A DNA stretch of 64,000 nucleotides from REBR01 sp033721915 (GTDB taxonomy: Bacteria; Pseudomonadota; Gammaproteobacteria; Pseudomonadales; Oleiphilaceae), in NCBI GenBank assembly GCA_033721915.1, contig JAWWAC010000001.1, forward strand, positions 151,086-215,085, read 5' to 3'. Below are positions 1-7,447 of this stretch, in pieces; within the stretch, counting starts at the first letter, position 1, and each line of letters begins with the position of its first letter. The notes under the pieces are model-generated. The model ran no database searches. It saw only the letters and a program-made list of their open reading frames with translations, and was not told where the DNA came from. The translations under genes and the position numbers were made by a program.

Positions 1-1508
1 CTCAATACGGCGGTGGAGTACAGGTCCCGCTCGATCAGCTCCTGCTGGATCTTGGGGTCCAGTGAGCCGCTCATGCCGTTGCAGGTGGTGCAGGCGAAGG
101 CCACGACGCCAAAGCCCAGGTCTTCCAGCTCGTTCATCAGGCCGGCTTCTTCCAGGTACATCTTGACGGTCTTGGAGCCGGGGGCGAGGGAGGATTTGAC
201 CCAGGGCTTGCGGGTCAGTCCCAGGCGGTTGGCGTTGCGGGCGATGAGGCCCGCGGCCACCATGTTCCGTGGGTTGCTGGTGTTGGTGCAACTGGTGATG
301 GCGGCGATGATGACGGCGCCATCGGGCATCTGGCCTTCTTGCTCTTTCTCCCAGTCACCGGCGATGCCCCGGGCCTTGAGCTCGGAGGTGGGCAGGTGGG
401 CGTGGGGGGTGGAGGGGCCGGCCAGTGTGCGCACCACGCTGGAGAGATCAAAGGTGAGCACCCGCTCGTATTCGGCGGTTTTCAGGCTGTCGGACCAGAG
501 GCCGGTGTGTTTGGCGTAGGTTTCCACCAGCCGGACCTGGTCATCATCACGACCTGTGATTTTCAGATAGTCGATGGTCTGGTCGTCGATGTAGAACATG
601 GCGGCGGTGGCGCCAAATTCCGGGGTCATGTTGGAGATGGTGGCCCTGTCGCCGACGGTGAGGCTGTCGGCGCCTTCGCCGTAGAACTCCAGGTAAGCAC
701 CGACCACGCGCTCGCGGCGCAGGAATTCGGTGATGGCCAGTACCATGTCGGTGCCGGTGACGCCGGGCTGGATGCGCCCTGTGAGCTCCACGCCCACGAT
801 GTGGGGCAGTCGCATCATGGAGGCGCGGCCGAGCATCACGCTCTCCGCCTCAAGGCCGCCCACGCCCACGGAGATCACACCCAGTGCGTCCACCATGGGG
901 GTGTGGCTGTCGGTGCCGACACAGGTGTCCGGGAAGGCGACACGGTCTTTGGTCTGCACCACCGGGGACATCTTCTCCAGGTTGATCTGGTGCATGATGC
1001 CGTTGCCGGGGGGGATCACGTCCACGTTCTCGAAGGCGGTCTTGGTCCAGTTGATGAAGTGGAAGCGGTCGTCGTTGCGGCGGTCTTCCACGGAGCGGTT
1101 CTTCTCGAATGCGTCCTTGTCGTCGCCGTTGTGCTCCACGGCCAGTGAGTGGTCCACGATCAGCTGGGTGGGCACCACCGGGTTGACCTTGGCCGGGTCG
1201 CCCCCTTGTTCGGCAATGGCGTCCCGCAGGCCCGCCAGGTCCACCAGTGCGGTCTGGCCCAGGATGTCGTGACACACCACGCGGGCCGGGTACCAGGGGA
1301 AGTCCAGGTCCCGCCTGCCTTCGATGATCTGCTTCAGCGCCGCTGTCAGGTCCGCCGGGGCGCAGCGGCGCACCAGGTTCTCGGCGAGAATGCGCGAGGT
1401 GTAGGGCAGTCGGTCGTAGGCGCCGGGCTGGATGTCTTCCACGGCGGCACGGGTGTCAAAGTAGTCCAGGTCGGTGCCTGGCAGGGGCTTGCGGTAATCG
1501 GTATTCAT
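1..1508 (-). CDS. acnD: Fe/S-dependent 2-methylisocitrate dehydratase AcnD, partial (C-terminus outside window)
   Basis: Aconitase-superfamily enzyme of the methylcitrate cycle. With PrpF it converts 2-methylcitrate towards 2-methylisocitrate in cells lacking PrpD. The N-terminus MNTDYRKPLPGTDLDYFD is characteristic of AcnD rather than AcnA/AcnB. About 502 residues are visible of a family length near 860. The three 4Fe-4S cysteines are present: Cys407 in SCTNTS, and Cys473/Cys476 in ACTTC. The ATG at 1508 is the last gene seen in gntR-prpB-prpC-acnD. It lies 140 bp after prpC, across a hairpin-rich spacer. prpF would be expected just beyond the left edge (inference). Confidence 0.93.
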   Translation of the reverse strand, partial: MNTDYRKPLPGTDLDYFDTRAAVEDIQPGAYDRLPYTSRILAENLVRRCAPADLTAALKQIIEGRRDLDFPWYPARVVCHDILGQTALVDLAGLRDAIAEQGGDPAKVNPVVPTQLIVDHSLAVEHNGDDKDAFEKNRSVEDRRNDDRFHFINWTKTAFENVDVIPPGNGIMHQINLEKMSPVVQTKDRVAFPDTCVGTDSHTPMVDALGVISVGVGGLEAESVMLGRASMMRLPHIVGVELTGRIQPGVTGTDMVLAITEFLRRERVVGAYLEFYGEGADSLTVGDRATISNMTPEFGATAAMFYIDDQTIDYLKITGRDDDQVRLVETYAKHTGLWSDSLKTAEYERVLTFDLSSVVRTLAGPSTPHAHLPTSELKARGIAGDWEKEQEGQMPDGAVIIAAITSCTNTSNPRNMVAAGLIARNANRLGLTRKPWVKSSLAPGSKTVKMYLEEAGLMNELEDLGFGVVAFACTTCNGMSGSLDPKIQQELIERDLYSTAVL

Positions 1509-1550
1509 GGTCGGGGGCTCGATAGGTCAGTCTTGGCTTATAGGGGCATT

Positions 1551-1625
1551 GGCCCGGCCGGTGCGTGGCCGGGCCGTTCAATCGTCAGACGGGCAGTGCC
1601 CGGCCGGTGGTGGCCGTGCCGGGCA
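1551..1625 (-). other. Two GC-rich hairpins between prpC and acnD
   Basis: The 140-bp prpC-acnD spacer holds two perfect inverted repeats: GGCCCGGCC/GGCCGGGCC (1551-1559/1567-1575) and TGCCCGGC/GCCGGGCA (1597-1604/1618-1625). Neither is followed by a T run on the minus strand, so they look more like mRNA-stability or attenuation hairpins than a terminator. Function is inferred. Confidence 0.45.
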
Positions 1626-1648
1626 GGCTGCCGGGTCCGTTCACCGGA

Positions 1649-2776
1649 TCAGGGGCGCTGGTCGATGGGCGTCCATTCCTGATACTCGGGGCCGGTGTAG
1701 TCGGCGCTGGGGCGGATGATGCGGTTGTTCTCACGCTGCTCTTTCACGTGGGCGGTCCAGCCGGAGACCCGTGACATCACAAAGATGGGGGTGAACAGCT
1801 CCGTGGGGATGCCCATGAAGTGATAGGCGGAGGCGTGGAAGAAGTCGGCGTTGCAGAAGAGCTTCTTCTCGCGCCACATGACTTCCTCGCAGCGCACTGA
1901 GACCGGGTACAGGACTTTGTCCCCCACCTCTTCCGCCAGCTTCTCGGCCCACTGCTTGATGATGCCGTTGCGGGGGTCGGATTCGCGGTAGATGGCGTGG
2001 CCGAAGCCCATGATCTTTTCCTTGCGCTCGAGCATGCCCAGCAGGCCTTTCTCCGCCTCGTCGGGGCTGGAGAAGCGCTGGATCAGTTCCATGGCCGCCT
2101 CGTTGGCGCCGCCGTGGAGGGGGCCGCGCAGTGAGCCGATGGCGCCGGTGACACAGCTGTGGATGTCCGACAGGGTGGAGGCGCAGACCCGTGCGGTGAA
2201 GGTGGAGGCGTTGAACTCGTGCTCCGCGTAGAGGATCAGTGAGACGTTCATGACCCGCTCGTGGAGGGCGTTAGGCTTCTTGCCGTGGAGCAGCTCCAGG
2301 AAGTGGCCGCCGATGGAGTCGATGTCGCTGGCGGTGTCGATGCGCACGCCGTCATGGGCGAAGCGGTACCAGTAGCAGATGATGGAGGGAAAGACGGCCA
2401 GCAGACGGTCGATGTGGTCGTCCTGCTCGCTGAAGTCCTTCTCGGTCTCCAGGTTGCCCAGCACGGAGCAGCCGGTGCGCATCACGTCCATGGGGTGGGC
2501 GTTCTTGGGGATCCGCTCCAGCACTTCCCTGAGGGGCTCCGGCAGTGTGCGCAGGCTCTGCAGCTTTTTCTTGTAGCCGTCCAGCTCCTGGCGGTTGGGC
2601 AGCTTGCCCCGCAGCAGCAGGTAGGCGATCTCTTCAAACTGGGCGTGTTCCGCCAGATCGGTGATCTCGTAACCCCGGTAAGTGAGGCCGGCGCCGGATT
2701 TGCCCACGGTACAGAGGGCGGTTTCACCGGCGACCTGACCGCGCAGGCCGGCGCCTGTCAGCTTCTTGTCTGTCAT
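1649..2776 (-). CDS. prpC: 2-methylcitrate synthase
   Basis: Condenses propionyl-CoA with oxaloacetate to 2-methylcitrate, the entry step of the methylcitrate cycle in the cytoplasm. The 375 residues match the usual PrpC length. The citrate-synthase catalytic triad is visible: His221 in LHGGANE, His260 in MGFGHAIYR, and Asp311 in CNADFFH. The conserved SDP-NGI segment follows His260. It sits 33 bp after prpB in the same operon. The propionate context favours PrpC over the TCA-cycle GltA. Confidence 0.96.
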   Translation of the reverse strand: MTDKKLTGAGLRGQVAGETALCTVGKSGAGLTYRGYEITDLAEHAQFEEIAYLLLRGKLPNRQELDGYKKKLQSLRTLPEPLREVLERIPKNAHPMDVMRTGCSVLGNLETEKDFSEQDDHIDRLLAVFPSIICYWYRFAHDGVRIDTASDIDSIGGHFLELLHGKKPNALHERVMNVSLILYAEHEFNASTFTARVCASTLSDIHSCVTGAIGSLRGPLHGGANEAAMELIQRFSSPDEAEKGLLGMLERKEKIMGFGHAIYRESDPRNGIIKQWAEKLAEEVGDKVLYPVSVRCEEVMWREKKLFCNADFFHASAYHFMGIPTELFTPIFVMSRVSGWTAHVKEQRENNRIIRPSADYTGPEYQEWTPIDQRP

Positions 2777-2809
2777 GAGAAGTACTCCTGTCTATTCACT
2801 CTGGGGTGA

Positions 2810-3697
2810 TCAGTTTTTTTTCTGGGCGAACAAGGCGTCCAGTTTCTGTTCAAAGTCGTGGTAATCAAGAAAGTCATAGAGTTCCATGCGGCTCTGCATG
2901 CGGTCAACCACGTCTTTCTGGTCGCCTTTGGCCAGGATGCTCTCATACACCATCAGTGCGGCCTGGTTCATGGCCCGGAAGGCGCTTAACGGGTAGAGCA
3001 CCATGTCCGCGCCGGCCTCGGCCAGCTCGCTGCGGTTGTACAGGGGCGTGGCGCCGAATTCGGTGATATTGGCCAGGATGGGCACGTCCAGGGCGTCGGC
3101 AAAGGCCTGGTAGTGCTCCAGCTCCGTGATCGCCTCGGCGAAGATGCCGTCGGCACCGGCCTCGATGCAGGCTTTGGCCCGGTCGATGGCCGCTTCCAGC
3201 CCTTCCTTCTGGAAGGCGTCGGTGCGGGCCATGATAAAGAAGTCCGGGTCACGGCGGGCGTCCACGCAGGCCTTGATGCGGTCCACCATCTCCTCTTTGG
3301 AGACGATTTCTTTATTGGGCCGGTGGCCGCAGCGCTTCTGGGCCACCTGGTCTTCGATGTGCACGGCGGCGGCGCCGGCGCGCTCCATCTCCTGGATGGT
3401 GCGGGTGATGTTGAAGGCACCGCCCCAGCCGGTGTCGATGTCCACCAGTAGCGGGGTGTCCACCCGGGCGGTGATGCGTCGCACGTCTTCCACCACGTCG
3501 TTCATGGTGGTCATGCCCAGGTCCGGCAGTCCATGGGAAGCGTTGGCCACACCGCCACCGGAGAGGTAGATGGCCTGGTGGCCGACCTTCTCCGCCATCA
3601 GTGCGGAGTAGGCGTTGATGGTGCCCACGATCTGCAGCGGGTGGTTCTCGGCCAGTGCCTTGCGAAAGCGGGCGCCGGGGGTCAGTGATTGGCTCAT
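2810..3697 (-). CDS. prpB: 2-methylisocitrate lyase
   Basis: Cleaves 2-methylisocitrate to pyruvate and succinate, the last step of the methylcitrate cycle. The protein has 295 residues, standard for PrpB, an isocitrate-lyase/PEP-mutase TIM barrel. The signature KRCGH (residues 121-125, catalytic Cys123) and the metal-binding acidic segment DIDTGWGG (about 86-93) are present. GGGAGATCACC precedes the ATG at 3697. First enzyme gene after the GntR regulator (26-bp gap), followed by prpC. Confidence 0.97.
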   Translation of the reverse strand: MSQSLTPGARFRKALAENHPLQIVGTINAYSALMAEKVGHQAIYLSGGGVANASHGLPDLGMTTMNDVVEDVRRITARVDTPLLVDIDTGWGGAFNITRTIQEMERAGAAAVHIEDQVAQKRCGHRPNKEIVSKEEMVDRIKACVDARRDPDFFIMARTDAFQKEGLEAAIDRAKACIEAGADGIFAEAITELEHYQAFADALDVPILANITEFGATPLYNRSELAEAGADMVLYPLSAFRAMNQAALMVYESILAKGDQKDVVDRMQSRMELYDFLDYHDFEQKLDALFAQKKN

Positions 3698-3723
3698 GGT
3701 GATCTCCCTTGGGAATTGGGGCG

Positions 3724-4413
3724 TCAGAGGGTGATTAACCCCTCCTGCAGCCTGGATTCGATGTTGTCGCGGGCGGTGCGGATGTGGCGCTGCATCAGGA
3801 ACTGGGCCAGCTCACCGTCCCCCTGGGCGATGGCATCGGCGATGTGGCGATGCTCCTTGAGGGCCTTGCGGGGCCGTCCGGTGGCGGTGCTGAATCGGCA
3901 GCGGTACAGGCGCAGCAGGTAATAAAGATCCCCCAGCAGCATCTGCACCAGCTTGTTGTTGCGGCTGCCGGTGACGATGCAGTAGTGAAAGTCGTAGTCC
4001 CCTTCCGCCTGATAGTACGCCTGGCCATCCGCCTCCGCCACCATGCGCTCGTGGCCGTCCAGCAGCCTGTGCAGGTCCGCCACTTCAGATTCGCTCATGC
4101 GCTCGGCGGCCTGGCGGGCGGCCAGTCCTTCCATGACTTCGCGGATCTGGTAGAGCTCCAGCAGCTCGTCGCCGCTGATGGACACCACCTTGACGCCGGC
4201 GTGGGGCTTGCGCACCAGAAGTCCACGGGACTCGAGGCGCCCCAGTGCCTCACGCAGCGGGCCACGGGTGAGGTTGAAGCGCTCGCACAGCTCCACTTCG
4301 CCGATCTTCTCACCGGGGGCCAGGTCGCCCTGGATGATGGCGCCCTGGAGGTACTGGAAGGCTTCATCGGCGCGAGTGAGGCTGCTGCTCTGTGGCTGGG
4401 CGGTCTGGGGCAT
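3724..4413 (-). CDS. GntR family (FCD/FadR subfamily) regulator of the prp operon
   Basis: 229-residue repressor-like protein. An N-terminal winged helix (about residues 12-75, with RGPLREALGRLESRGLL as recognition region) is followed by an all-helical FCD ligand domain (about 85-215). It is the first gene of the propionate operon, so control of prpBC-acnD by a methylcitrate-cycle intermediate is the natural inference; the ligand cannot be read from sequence. Its own promoter is flanked by two ATTGT-N2-ACAAW half-palindromes, suggesting autoregulation. The ATG at 4413 has no clear Shine-Dalgarno sequence; an operator occupies that position. Confidence 0.9.
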   Translation of the reverse strand: MPQTAQPQSSSLTRADEAFQYLQGAIIQGDLAPGEKIGEVELCERFNLTRGPLREALGRLESRGLLVRKPHAGVKVVSISGDELLELYQIREVMEGLAARQAAERMSESEVADLHRLLDGHERMVAEADGQAYYQAEGDYDFHYCIVTGSRNNKLVQMLLGDLYYLLRLYRCRFSTATGRPRKALKEHRHIADAIAQGDGELAQFLMQRHIRTARDNIESRLQEGLITL

Positions 4414-4415
4414 GG

Positions 4416-4479
4416 ATTGTTGACAATAGTCGCTGGAAGTGGGAAAAAACTACGTGATTGCGCCTGGATTGTCAACAAA
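4416..4479 (-). promoter_or_regulatory. prp operon promoter with two GntR-type operators
   Basis: On the minus strand TTGACA (4475-4470) is followed after 17 bp by TAGTTT (4452-4447), a plausible sigma-70 promoter. ATTGTTGACAAT (4416-4427) lies 2 bp before the start codon. ATTGTCAACAAA (4468-4479) overlaps the -35 box. Both are 5-bp-arm palindromes of the TTGT-N-ACAA type bound by FadR/FCD regulators. Sequence is seen; binding is inferred. Confidence 0.65.
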
Positions 4480-4590
4480 GCGTGGTTGTGATGGCGCGAG
4501 GGTCGGTACAGGAGACGGCCAGCCCCGGAGGTGGCGGAGAGCTGACCGGCAGGTGACGGGTGGGCGGTGAGCAATGCGCCGGTGGGGCTG

Positions 4591-5013
4591 TCAGCCCCGA
4601 CGGCTCTTGGTGTTCTCCCCGAGGGCGTCTTCCCCCAGTGACTCCTCACCGGCGGACTGCTCTTCCAGCCAGAGGTAGAACTCCAGGTCGGCGTAGAACT
4701 CCAGTGGCTCTTCCGCCGCCATCAGTTCCAGATCCTCGGCGCCGAGTGCCTGTCCCGGTGTGTCGTTGCCGTTGTAGAGACTGGCCAGCACGGCCACCAG
4801 GGCCACGGAGGCGGCAAGGCCCATGCCGGCCAGTGTGGTTCTGGAGCGTCTGGGGGTCTCGCGGCCCATCTGCTCCAGTGCCTGTTGCCGTGCTGCGGCG
4901 AGGCGTTCGGCGATGACCGGGTCCAGGTTTTCCGAGACCGGGTCCAGGTGCCGGCGGGTCTGTTCCGTGAGCCTTTCTTCCGCCTTTCTGCGGTCAGGAC
5001 GATTGTTGGTCAT
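4591..5013 (-). CDS. DUF3619-like single-pass membrane protein, putative partner of the ECF sigma factor
   Basis: 140 residues. A charged N-terminus (about 1-45) precedes one transmembrane helix (about 46-64, LAGMGLAASVALVAVLASLY) and an acidic exported C-terminus with ELMAAEEPLEFYADLEFYLWL, the pattern I associate with DUF3619. Begins 12 bp after the sigma gene. Small membrane proteins in this position often act as anti-sigma factors, but no zinc-binding HxxxCxxC motif is visible, so that role is a guess. Last gene of the five-gene operon starting at 7292. Confidence 0.7.
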   Translation of the reverse strand: MTNNRPDRRKAEERLTEQTRRHLDPVSENLDPVIAERLAAARQQALEQMGRETPRRSRTTLAGMGLAASVALVAVLASLYNGNDTPGQALGAEDLELMAAEEPLEFYADLEFYLWLEEQSAGEESLGEDALGENTKSRRG

Positions 5014-5024
5014 GGTGCCACCTC

Positions 5025-5633
5025 CTACAGTGTGTGCCGCAGGCTTTTGAGGGCCCGTGACAGGTGGGTTTTAACGCTGCCTTCGCTGCAGGAGAGCGCG
5101 TAGGCGGCCTCGGTGGTGCTGTAGCCGTCCCAGTGGCGCAGCAGAAAGGCCTGCTGCTGTTTCACGGGCAGTTGCTCCAGTGCACCCAGCAGCTTCTCGG
5201 TGGCAATGCCCGAGAGCAGGTTCTCCAGTGGCGAGCGCCCCGAGGGGTCCGCCACCTGCATTTCCTCTTCCGCCTCTTGCGGCTCGTCCGGACCCAGCCG
5301 GATCCAGGAGAGCACCCTTGAGCGGACATTGCGGCGGCGGTGGAAGTCCGTGATGCAGTTCTGGAGCACCCGCTGGAACAGCAGCGGCCACTCCTCCTCG
5401 GGTTTGTCGCTGTAGCGGCGGCTGAGTTTCAGCATGGCCTCCTGCACCACCTCCAGGGCGTCCTCCACGTTGCCCACCGCCATTCGTGCCCGCTGGAAGG
5501 CCTGGCGTTCCACCGTGGCCAGGAAGCGGTCCAGTGCCCGGCGGCGTTCCTCCCCCAGACGCTCTGGTGGTGGCGGAGGCGGCGTCTGCCTCGCTTTATC
5601 CAGTGACACCACCGTGGAATCCCGCTGGGTCAC
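5025..5633 (-). CDS. RNA polymerase sigma factor, ECF-like
   Basis: 202-residue sigma-70 family protein with region 2 (about 40-105: AMLKLSRRYSDKPEEEWPLL then NCITDFHRRRNVRSR) and region 4 (about 143-198: LPVKQQQAFLLRHWDGYSTTEAA then SEGSVKTHLSRALKSLR). The acidic linker and absence of regions 1 and 3 fit ECF factors. The start codon overlaps the stop of the upstream outer-membrane-like gene by 4 bp, so translation is coupled. The sigma/DUF3619/DUF3106 combination also occurs in other proteobacteria; target genes are unknown. Confidence 0.88.
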   Translation of the reverse strand: MTQRDSTVVSLDKARQTPPPPPPERLGEERRRALDRFLATVERQAFQRARMAVGNVEDALEVVQEAMLKLSRRYSDKPEEEWPLLFQRVLQNCITDFHRRRNVRSRVLSWIRLGPDEPQEAEEEMQVADPSGRSPLENLLSGIATEKLLGALEQLPVKQQQAFLLRHWDGYSTTEAAYALSCSEGSVKTHLSRALKSLRHTL

Positions 5634-6532
5634 AGGCGGATCCCCAGTACGATCTGTGCGAAGGCCGGCTCGTTATCCCTGGGGATGTCCAGGTTCAGCC
5701 CCACCGAGTGGCCGCCCGGGGTCTCATAGGAGGCCCCCAGAAGGGCAATGTCCCGGGTCTCTCCGACGGTGTCCTCGATGCGCTGGCCACCCAGCTGCCA
5801 GTCAAAGGGGCCCGTGGCCACTGAGACCATGGCGGTGGCCTCGCGCTTGTTGAGGATGGGCTCACGGCGGCTGCCGCCGGAGCTGCCATCGGAGCCGATG
5901 AAGGACAGCAGGCCCTGGTTGTTGCTGCCGGCCTGTGGCTCCTGGTCTTCCCAGTTGTAGGCGTACTGGATGCCATCCAGGCTGAAGTAGAAAGGCCCGG
6001 CCAGGTAGCCCAGTCCAAGACCCAGACCGCCACGGACGCCCTTCTGCTCTTCCCCCTGTTCGGGGTCGTCAAAGGTCACACGGCCGCCACGGAGGCGCAA
6101 TCCCAGGTCCCAGTCTCCCAGGTAGCGGCGCCCCTGCAACTGCGCCTCGCGGGCGCTGGTGTCCGGGTTGTTGCGGACAATGCCATCCAGTCGCACCACC
6201 TGGTCCGCCAGTGGGTCGCTGCTGATGCCGGCGCGGTAGTACTCCACCAGGCCGTCATCCCGGGTCCTGCCCCGGTCGGCGGTGAGGCTGATGCGGTTGC
6301 CGCTGTTCAGGGGCACCGTGAGCCCCAGGGTGCCGACGCGGTATTCCGTCTCGTCCCGGCCGTAGGCCAGTGTCAGTCGGCTTGAGGGTTTCTCAGGGCC
6401 CAGCCACTGGTCCTGCTCCTGGGTCTGCCTCTTTTCCCGGGCTTTCCGCTCCTGCTCCTGTGTCGGCTCCTGGGCCAGTGCCCAGGCCGGCAGCATCAGT
6501 GTCAGGGTTAAAAGTGCGGTCAAACGAACCAT
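5630..6532 (-). CDS. Predicted outer-membrane beta-barrel-like protein, unknown function
   Basis: 300 residues with a signal peptide (about 1-20, MVRLTALLTLTLMLPAWALA). The body alternates short polar/hydrophobic stretches with Gly-rich turns (LGLRLRGGRV, GGLGLGLGYLAGPFYFSLDGI) and ends in the aromatic/hydrophobic pattern QIVLGIRL, as in outer-membrane barrels. A charged Gln/Glu/Arg linker (about 22-45) follows the signal peptide. I recognise no named family. It lies 12 bp after the DUF3106 gene and overlaps the sigma gene, so it is likely co-regulated with them. Confidence 0.6.
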   Translation of the reverse strand: MVRLTALLTLTLMLPAWALAQEPTQEQERKAREKRQTQEQDQWLGPEKPSSRLTLAYGRDETEYRVGTLGLTVPLNSGNRISLTADRGRTRDDGLVEYYRAGISSDPLADQVVRLDGIVRNNPDTSAREAQLQGRRYLGDWDLGLRLRGGRVTFDDPEQGEEQKGVRGGLGLGLGYLAGPFYFSLDGIQYAYNWEDQEPQAGSNNQGLLSFIGSDGSSGGSRREPILNKREATAMVSVATGPFDWQLGGQRIEDTVGETRDIALLGASYETPGGHSVGLNLDIPRDNEPAFAQIVLGIRL

Positions 6533-6544
6533 GATTCACTCCTC

Positions 6545-7051
6545 TTACTCTTTAAGCTCCTGCAGGCGGCGACGGACATCACCGCCGGGGAGCTCGCGGG
6601 GTGTCTGCTGTTCAAATCGCTCGCGCAGCTTTCTGCGCTGCTCTTCCGGAAGCGTCTGGAAGCGCTCGAAGCGCTCACGCACCCGCTGGCGCTGCTCCGG
6701 CGCCAGCTCCTGGAAGCTGCGGTAGCGCTCACGCACCGCCTGCCTCTGCTCCGGTGTCAGTGACTGCCAGCGCTGCAGCCGCTCACGGGCTTCCTCACGC
6801 TGCCCGGCGTCCATGGACTGCCAGCGCTCGGCGGCACCCAGCAGCCGTTCACGGCGTTCGGGTTCCAGGTCAGCCCAGCGGTCCTCAAAGGGAGACAGAA
6901 TGGCCTGCTGCTCGCCGGAAAGATCGGACCAGTCCGTGTCCGCCAGGGCCGGTGTGGTCATCAGCAGGCTCAACAGCAGTACCGCCAGCAGAGAAGTCCC
7001 CATGGCCCTGGCGGTCCCGGACCGTCCGGGGGTGTTATTCATCCTCACCAT
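6545..7051 (-). CDS. DUF3106 repeat protein, exported
   Basis: 168 residues from the ATG at 7051, chosen because GAGG lies 6 bp upstream; a second ATG at 7042 is possible. A signal or anchor segment (about 17-40, ending TPALA) is followed by roughly five tandem 18-residue units of the form xWQxLxPEQRQxVRERxx, the DUF3106 pattern, predicted as a charged helical array in the periplasm. Overlaps the end of the preceding small gene by 17 bp. Role unknown; consistently found beside sigma-factor/DUF3619 genes in my recollection. Confidence 0.75.
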   Translation of the reverse strand: MVRMNNTPGRSGTARAMGTSLLAVLLLSLLMTTPALADTDWSDLSGEQQAILSPFEDRWADLEPERRERLLGAAERWQSMDAGQREEARERLQRWQSLTPEQRQAVRERYRSFQELAPEQRQRVRERFERFQTLPEEQRRKLRERFEQQTPRELPGGDVRRRLQELKE

Positions 7052-7292
7052 GACTCGCCTCCTCGTCGGTGTTCGGTTGGTCCTGCTGACGCGACTGTCT
7101 GCGGTGCTTTCTGGCATCCCGCACACCGTGCTCCACCAGCAATTCAAAGGTTTCATCGTCCATATCCTCAAATTCCGCCAGGAATTCCAGCATCGCCGCA
7201 CTGGGGGTGTCTTCACTGGCATTTCCGGCCCTGGCAGGGGGACTGCCCGCCAGATACAGGCAAAGCAGTGTCAGTAAAACGATGCGAAACAT
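7035..7292 (-). CDS. Small secreted protein, unknown function
   Basis: 85 residues from the ATG at 7292, preferred because AAGGAG lies about 6 bp upstream; a longer in-frame start at 7325 has no such site. Signal peptide of about 20 residues (MFRIVLLTLLCLYLAGSPPARA). The mature part is acidic then basic (MLEFLAEFEDMDDETFELLVEHG), which could form a short helical hairpin. First gene of the five-gene ECF-sigma operon, overlapping the DUF3106 gene. No family recognised. Confidence 0.6.
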   Translation of the reverse strand: MFRIVLLTLLCLYLAGSPPARAGNASEDTPSAAMLEFLAEFEDMDDETFELLVEHGVRDARKHRRQSRQQDQPNTDEEASHGEDE

Positions 7293-7317
7293 GGCTGCTC
7301 CTTGTGTCCCGTCTGGA

Positions 7318-7393
7318 CCGATCAATGGGTTTGTTCATCCTGTGGTTCGTCGACTTTCCGCCGTTCCGATGCGGCGAACAAACCCATTGACCG
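7318..7393. repeat. 19-bp inverted repeat upstream of the ECF-sigma operon
   Basis: CCGATCAATGGGTTTGTTC (7318-7336) recurs inverted at 7376-7393 (GAACAAACCCATTGACCGG, through 7394) with one mismatch, separated by 39 bp. The left arm sits in the leader of the gene starting at 7292. The central spacer holds GGAAC on the minus strand (7367-7363), resembling an ECF -35 element. Could be a regulator site pair or a large RNA stem. Confidence 0.6.
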
Positions 7394-7394
7394 G

Positions 7395-7419
7395 AAAAAA
7401 GCCTGCTTCCCTGCAGGCT
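7395..7419 (-). terminator. Rho-independent terminator of the hendecad-repeat protein gene
   Basis: On the minus strand AGCCTGC-AGGGAA-GCAGGCT is followed directly by six Ts. It lies 28 bp after the stop codon at 7448. Confidence 0.85.
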
Positions 7420-7447
7420 CTGTGGCTCGGTCTCTGGCCTGGCCGCC

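Noticed and set aside
1..4413. Long open frames on the plus strand opposite the prp genes
   Set aside because: They are antisense shadows from GC-rich codon third positions; the minus-strand products match families with intact active sites.
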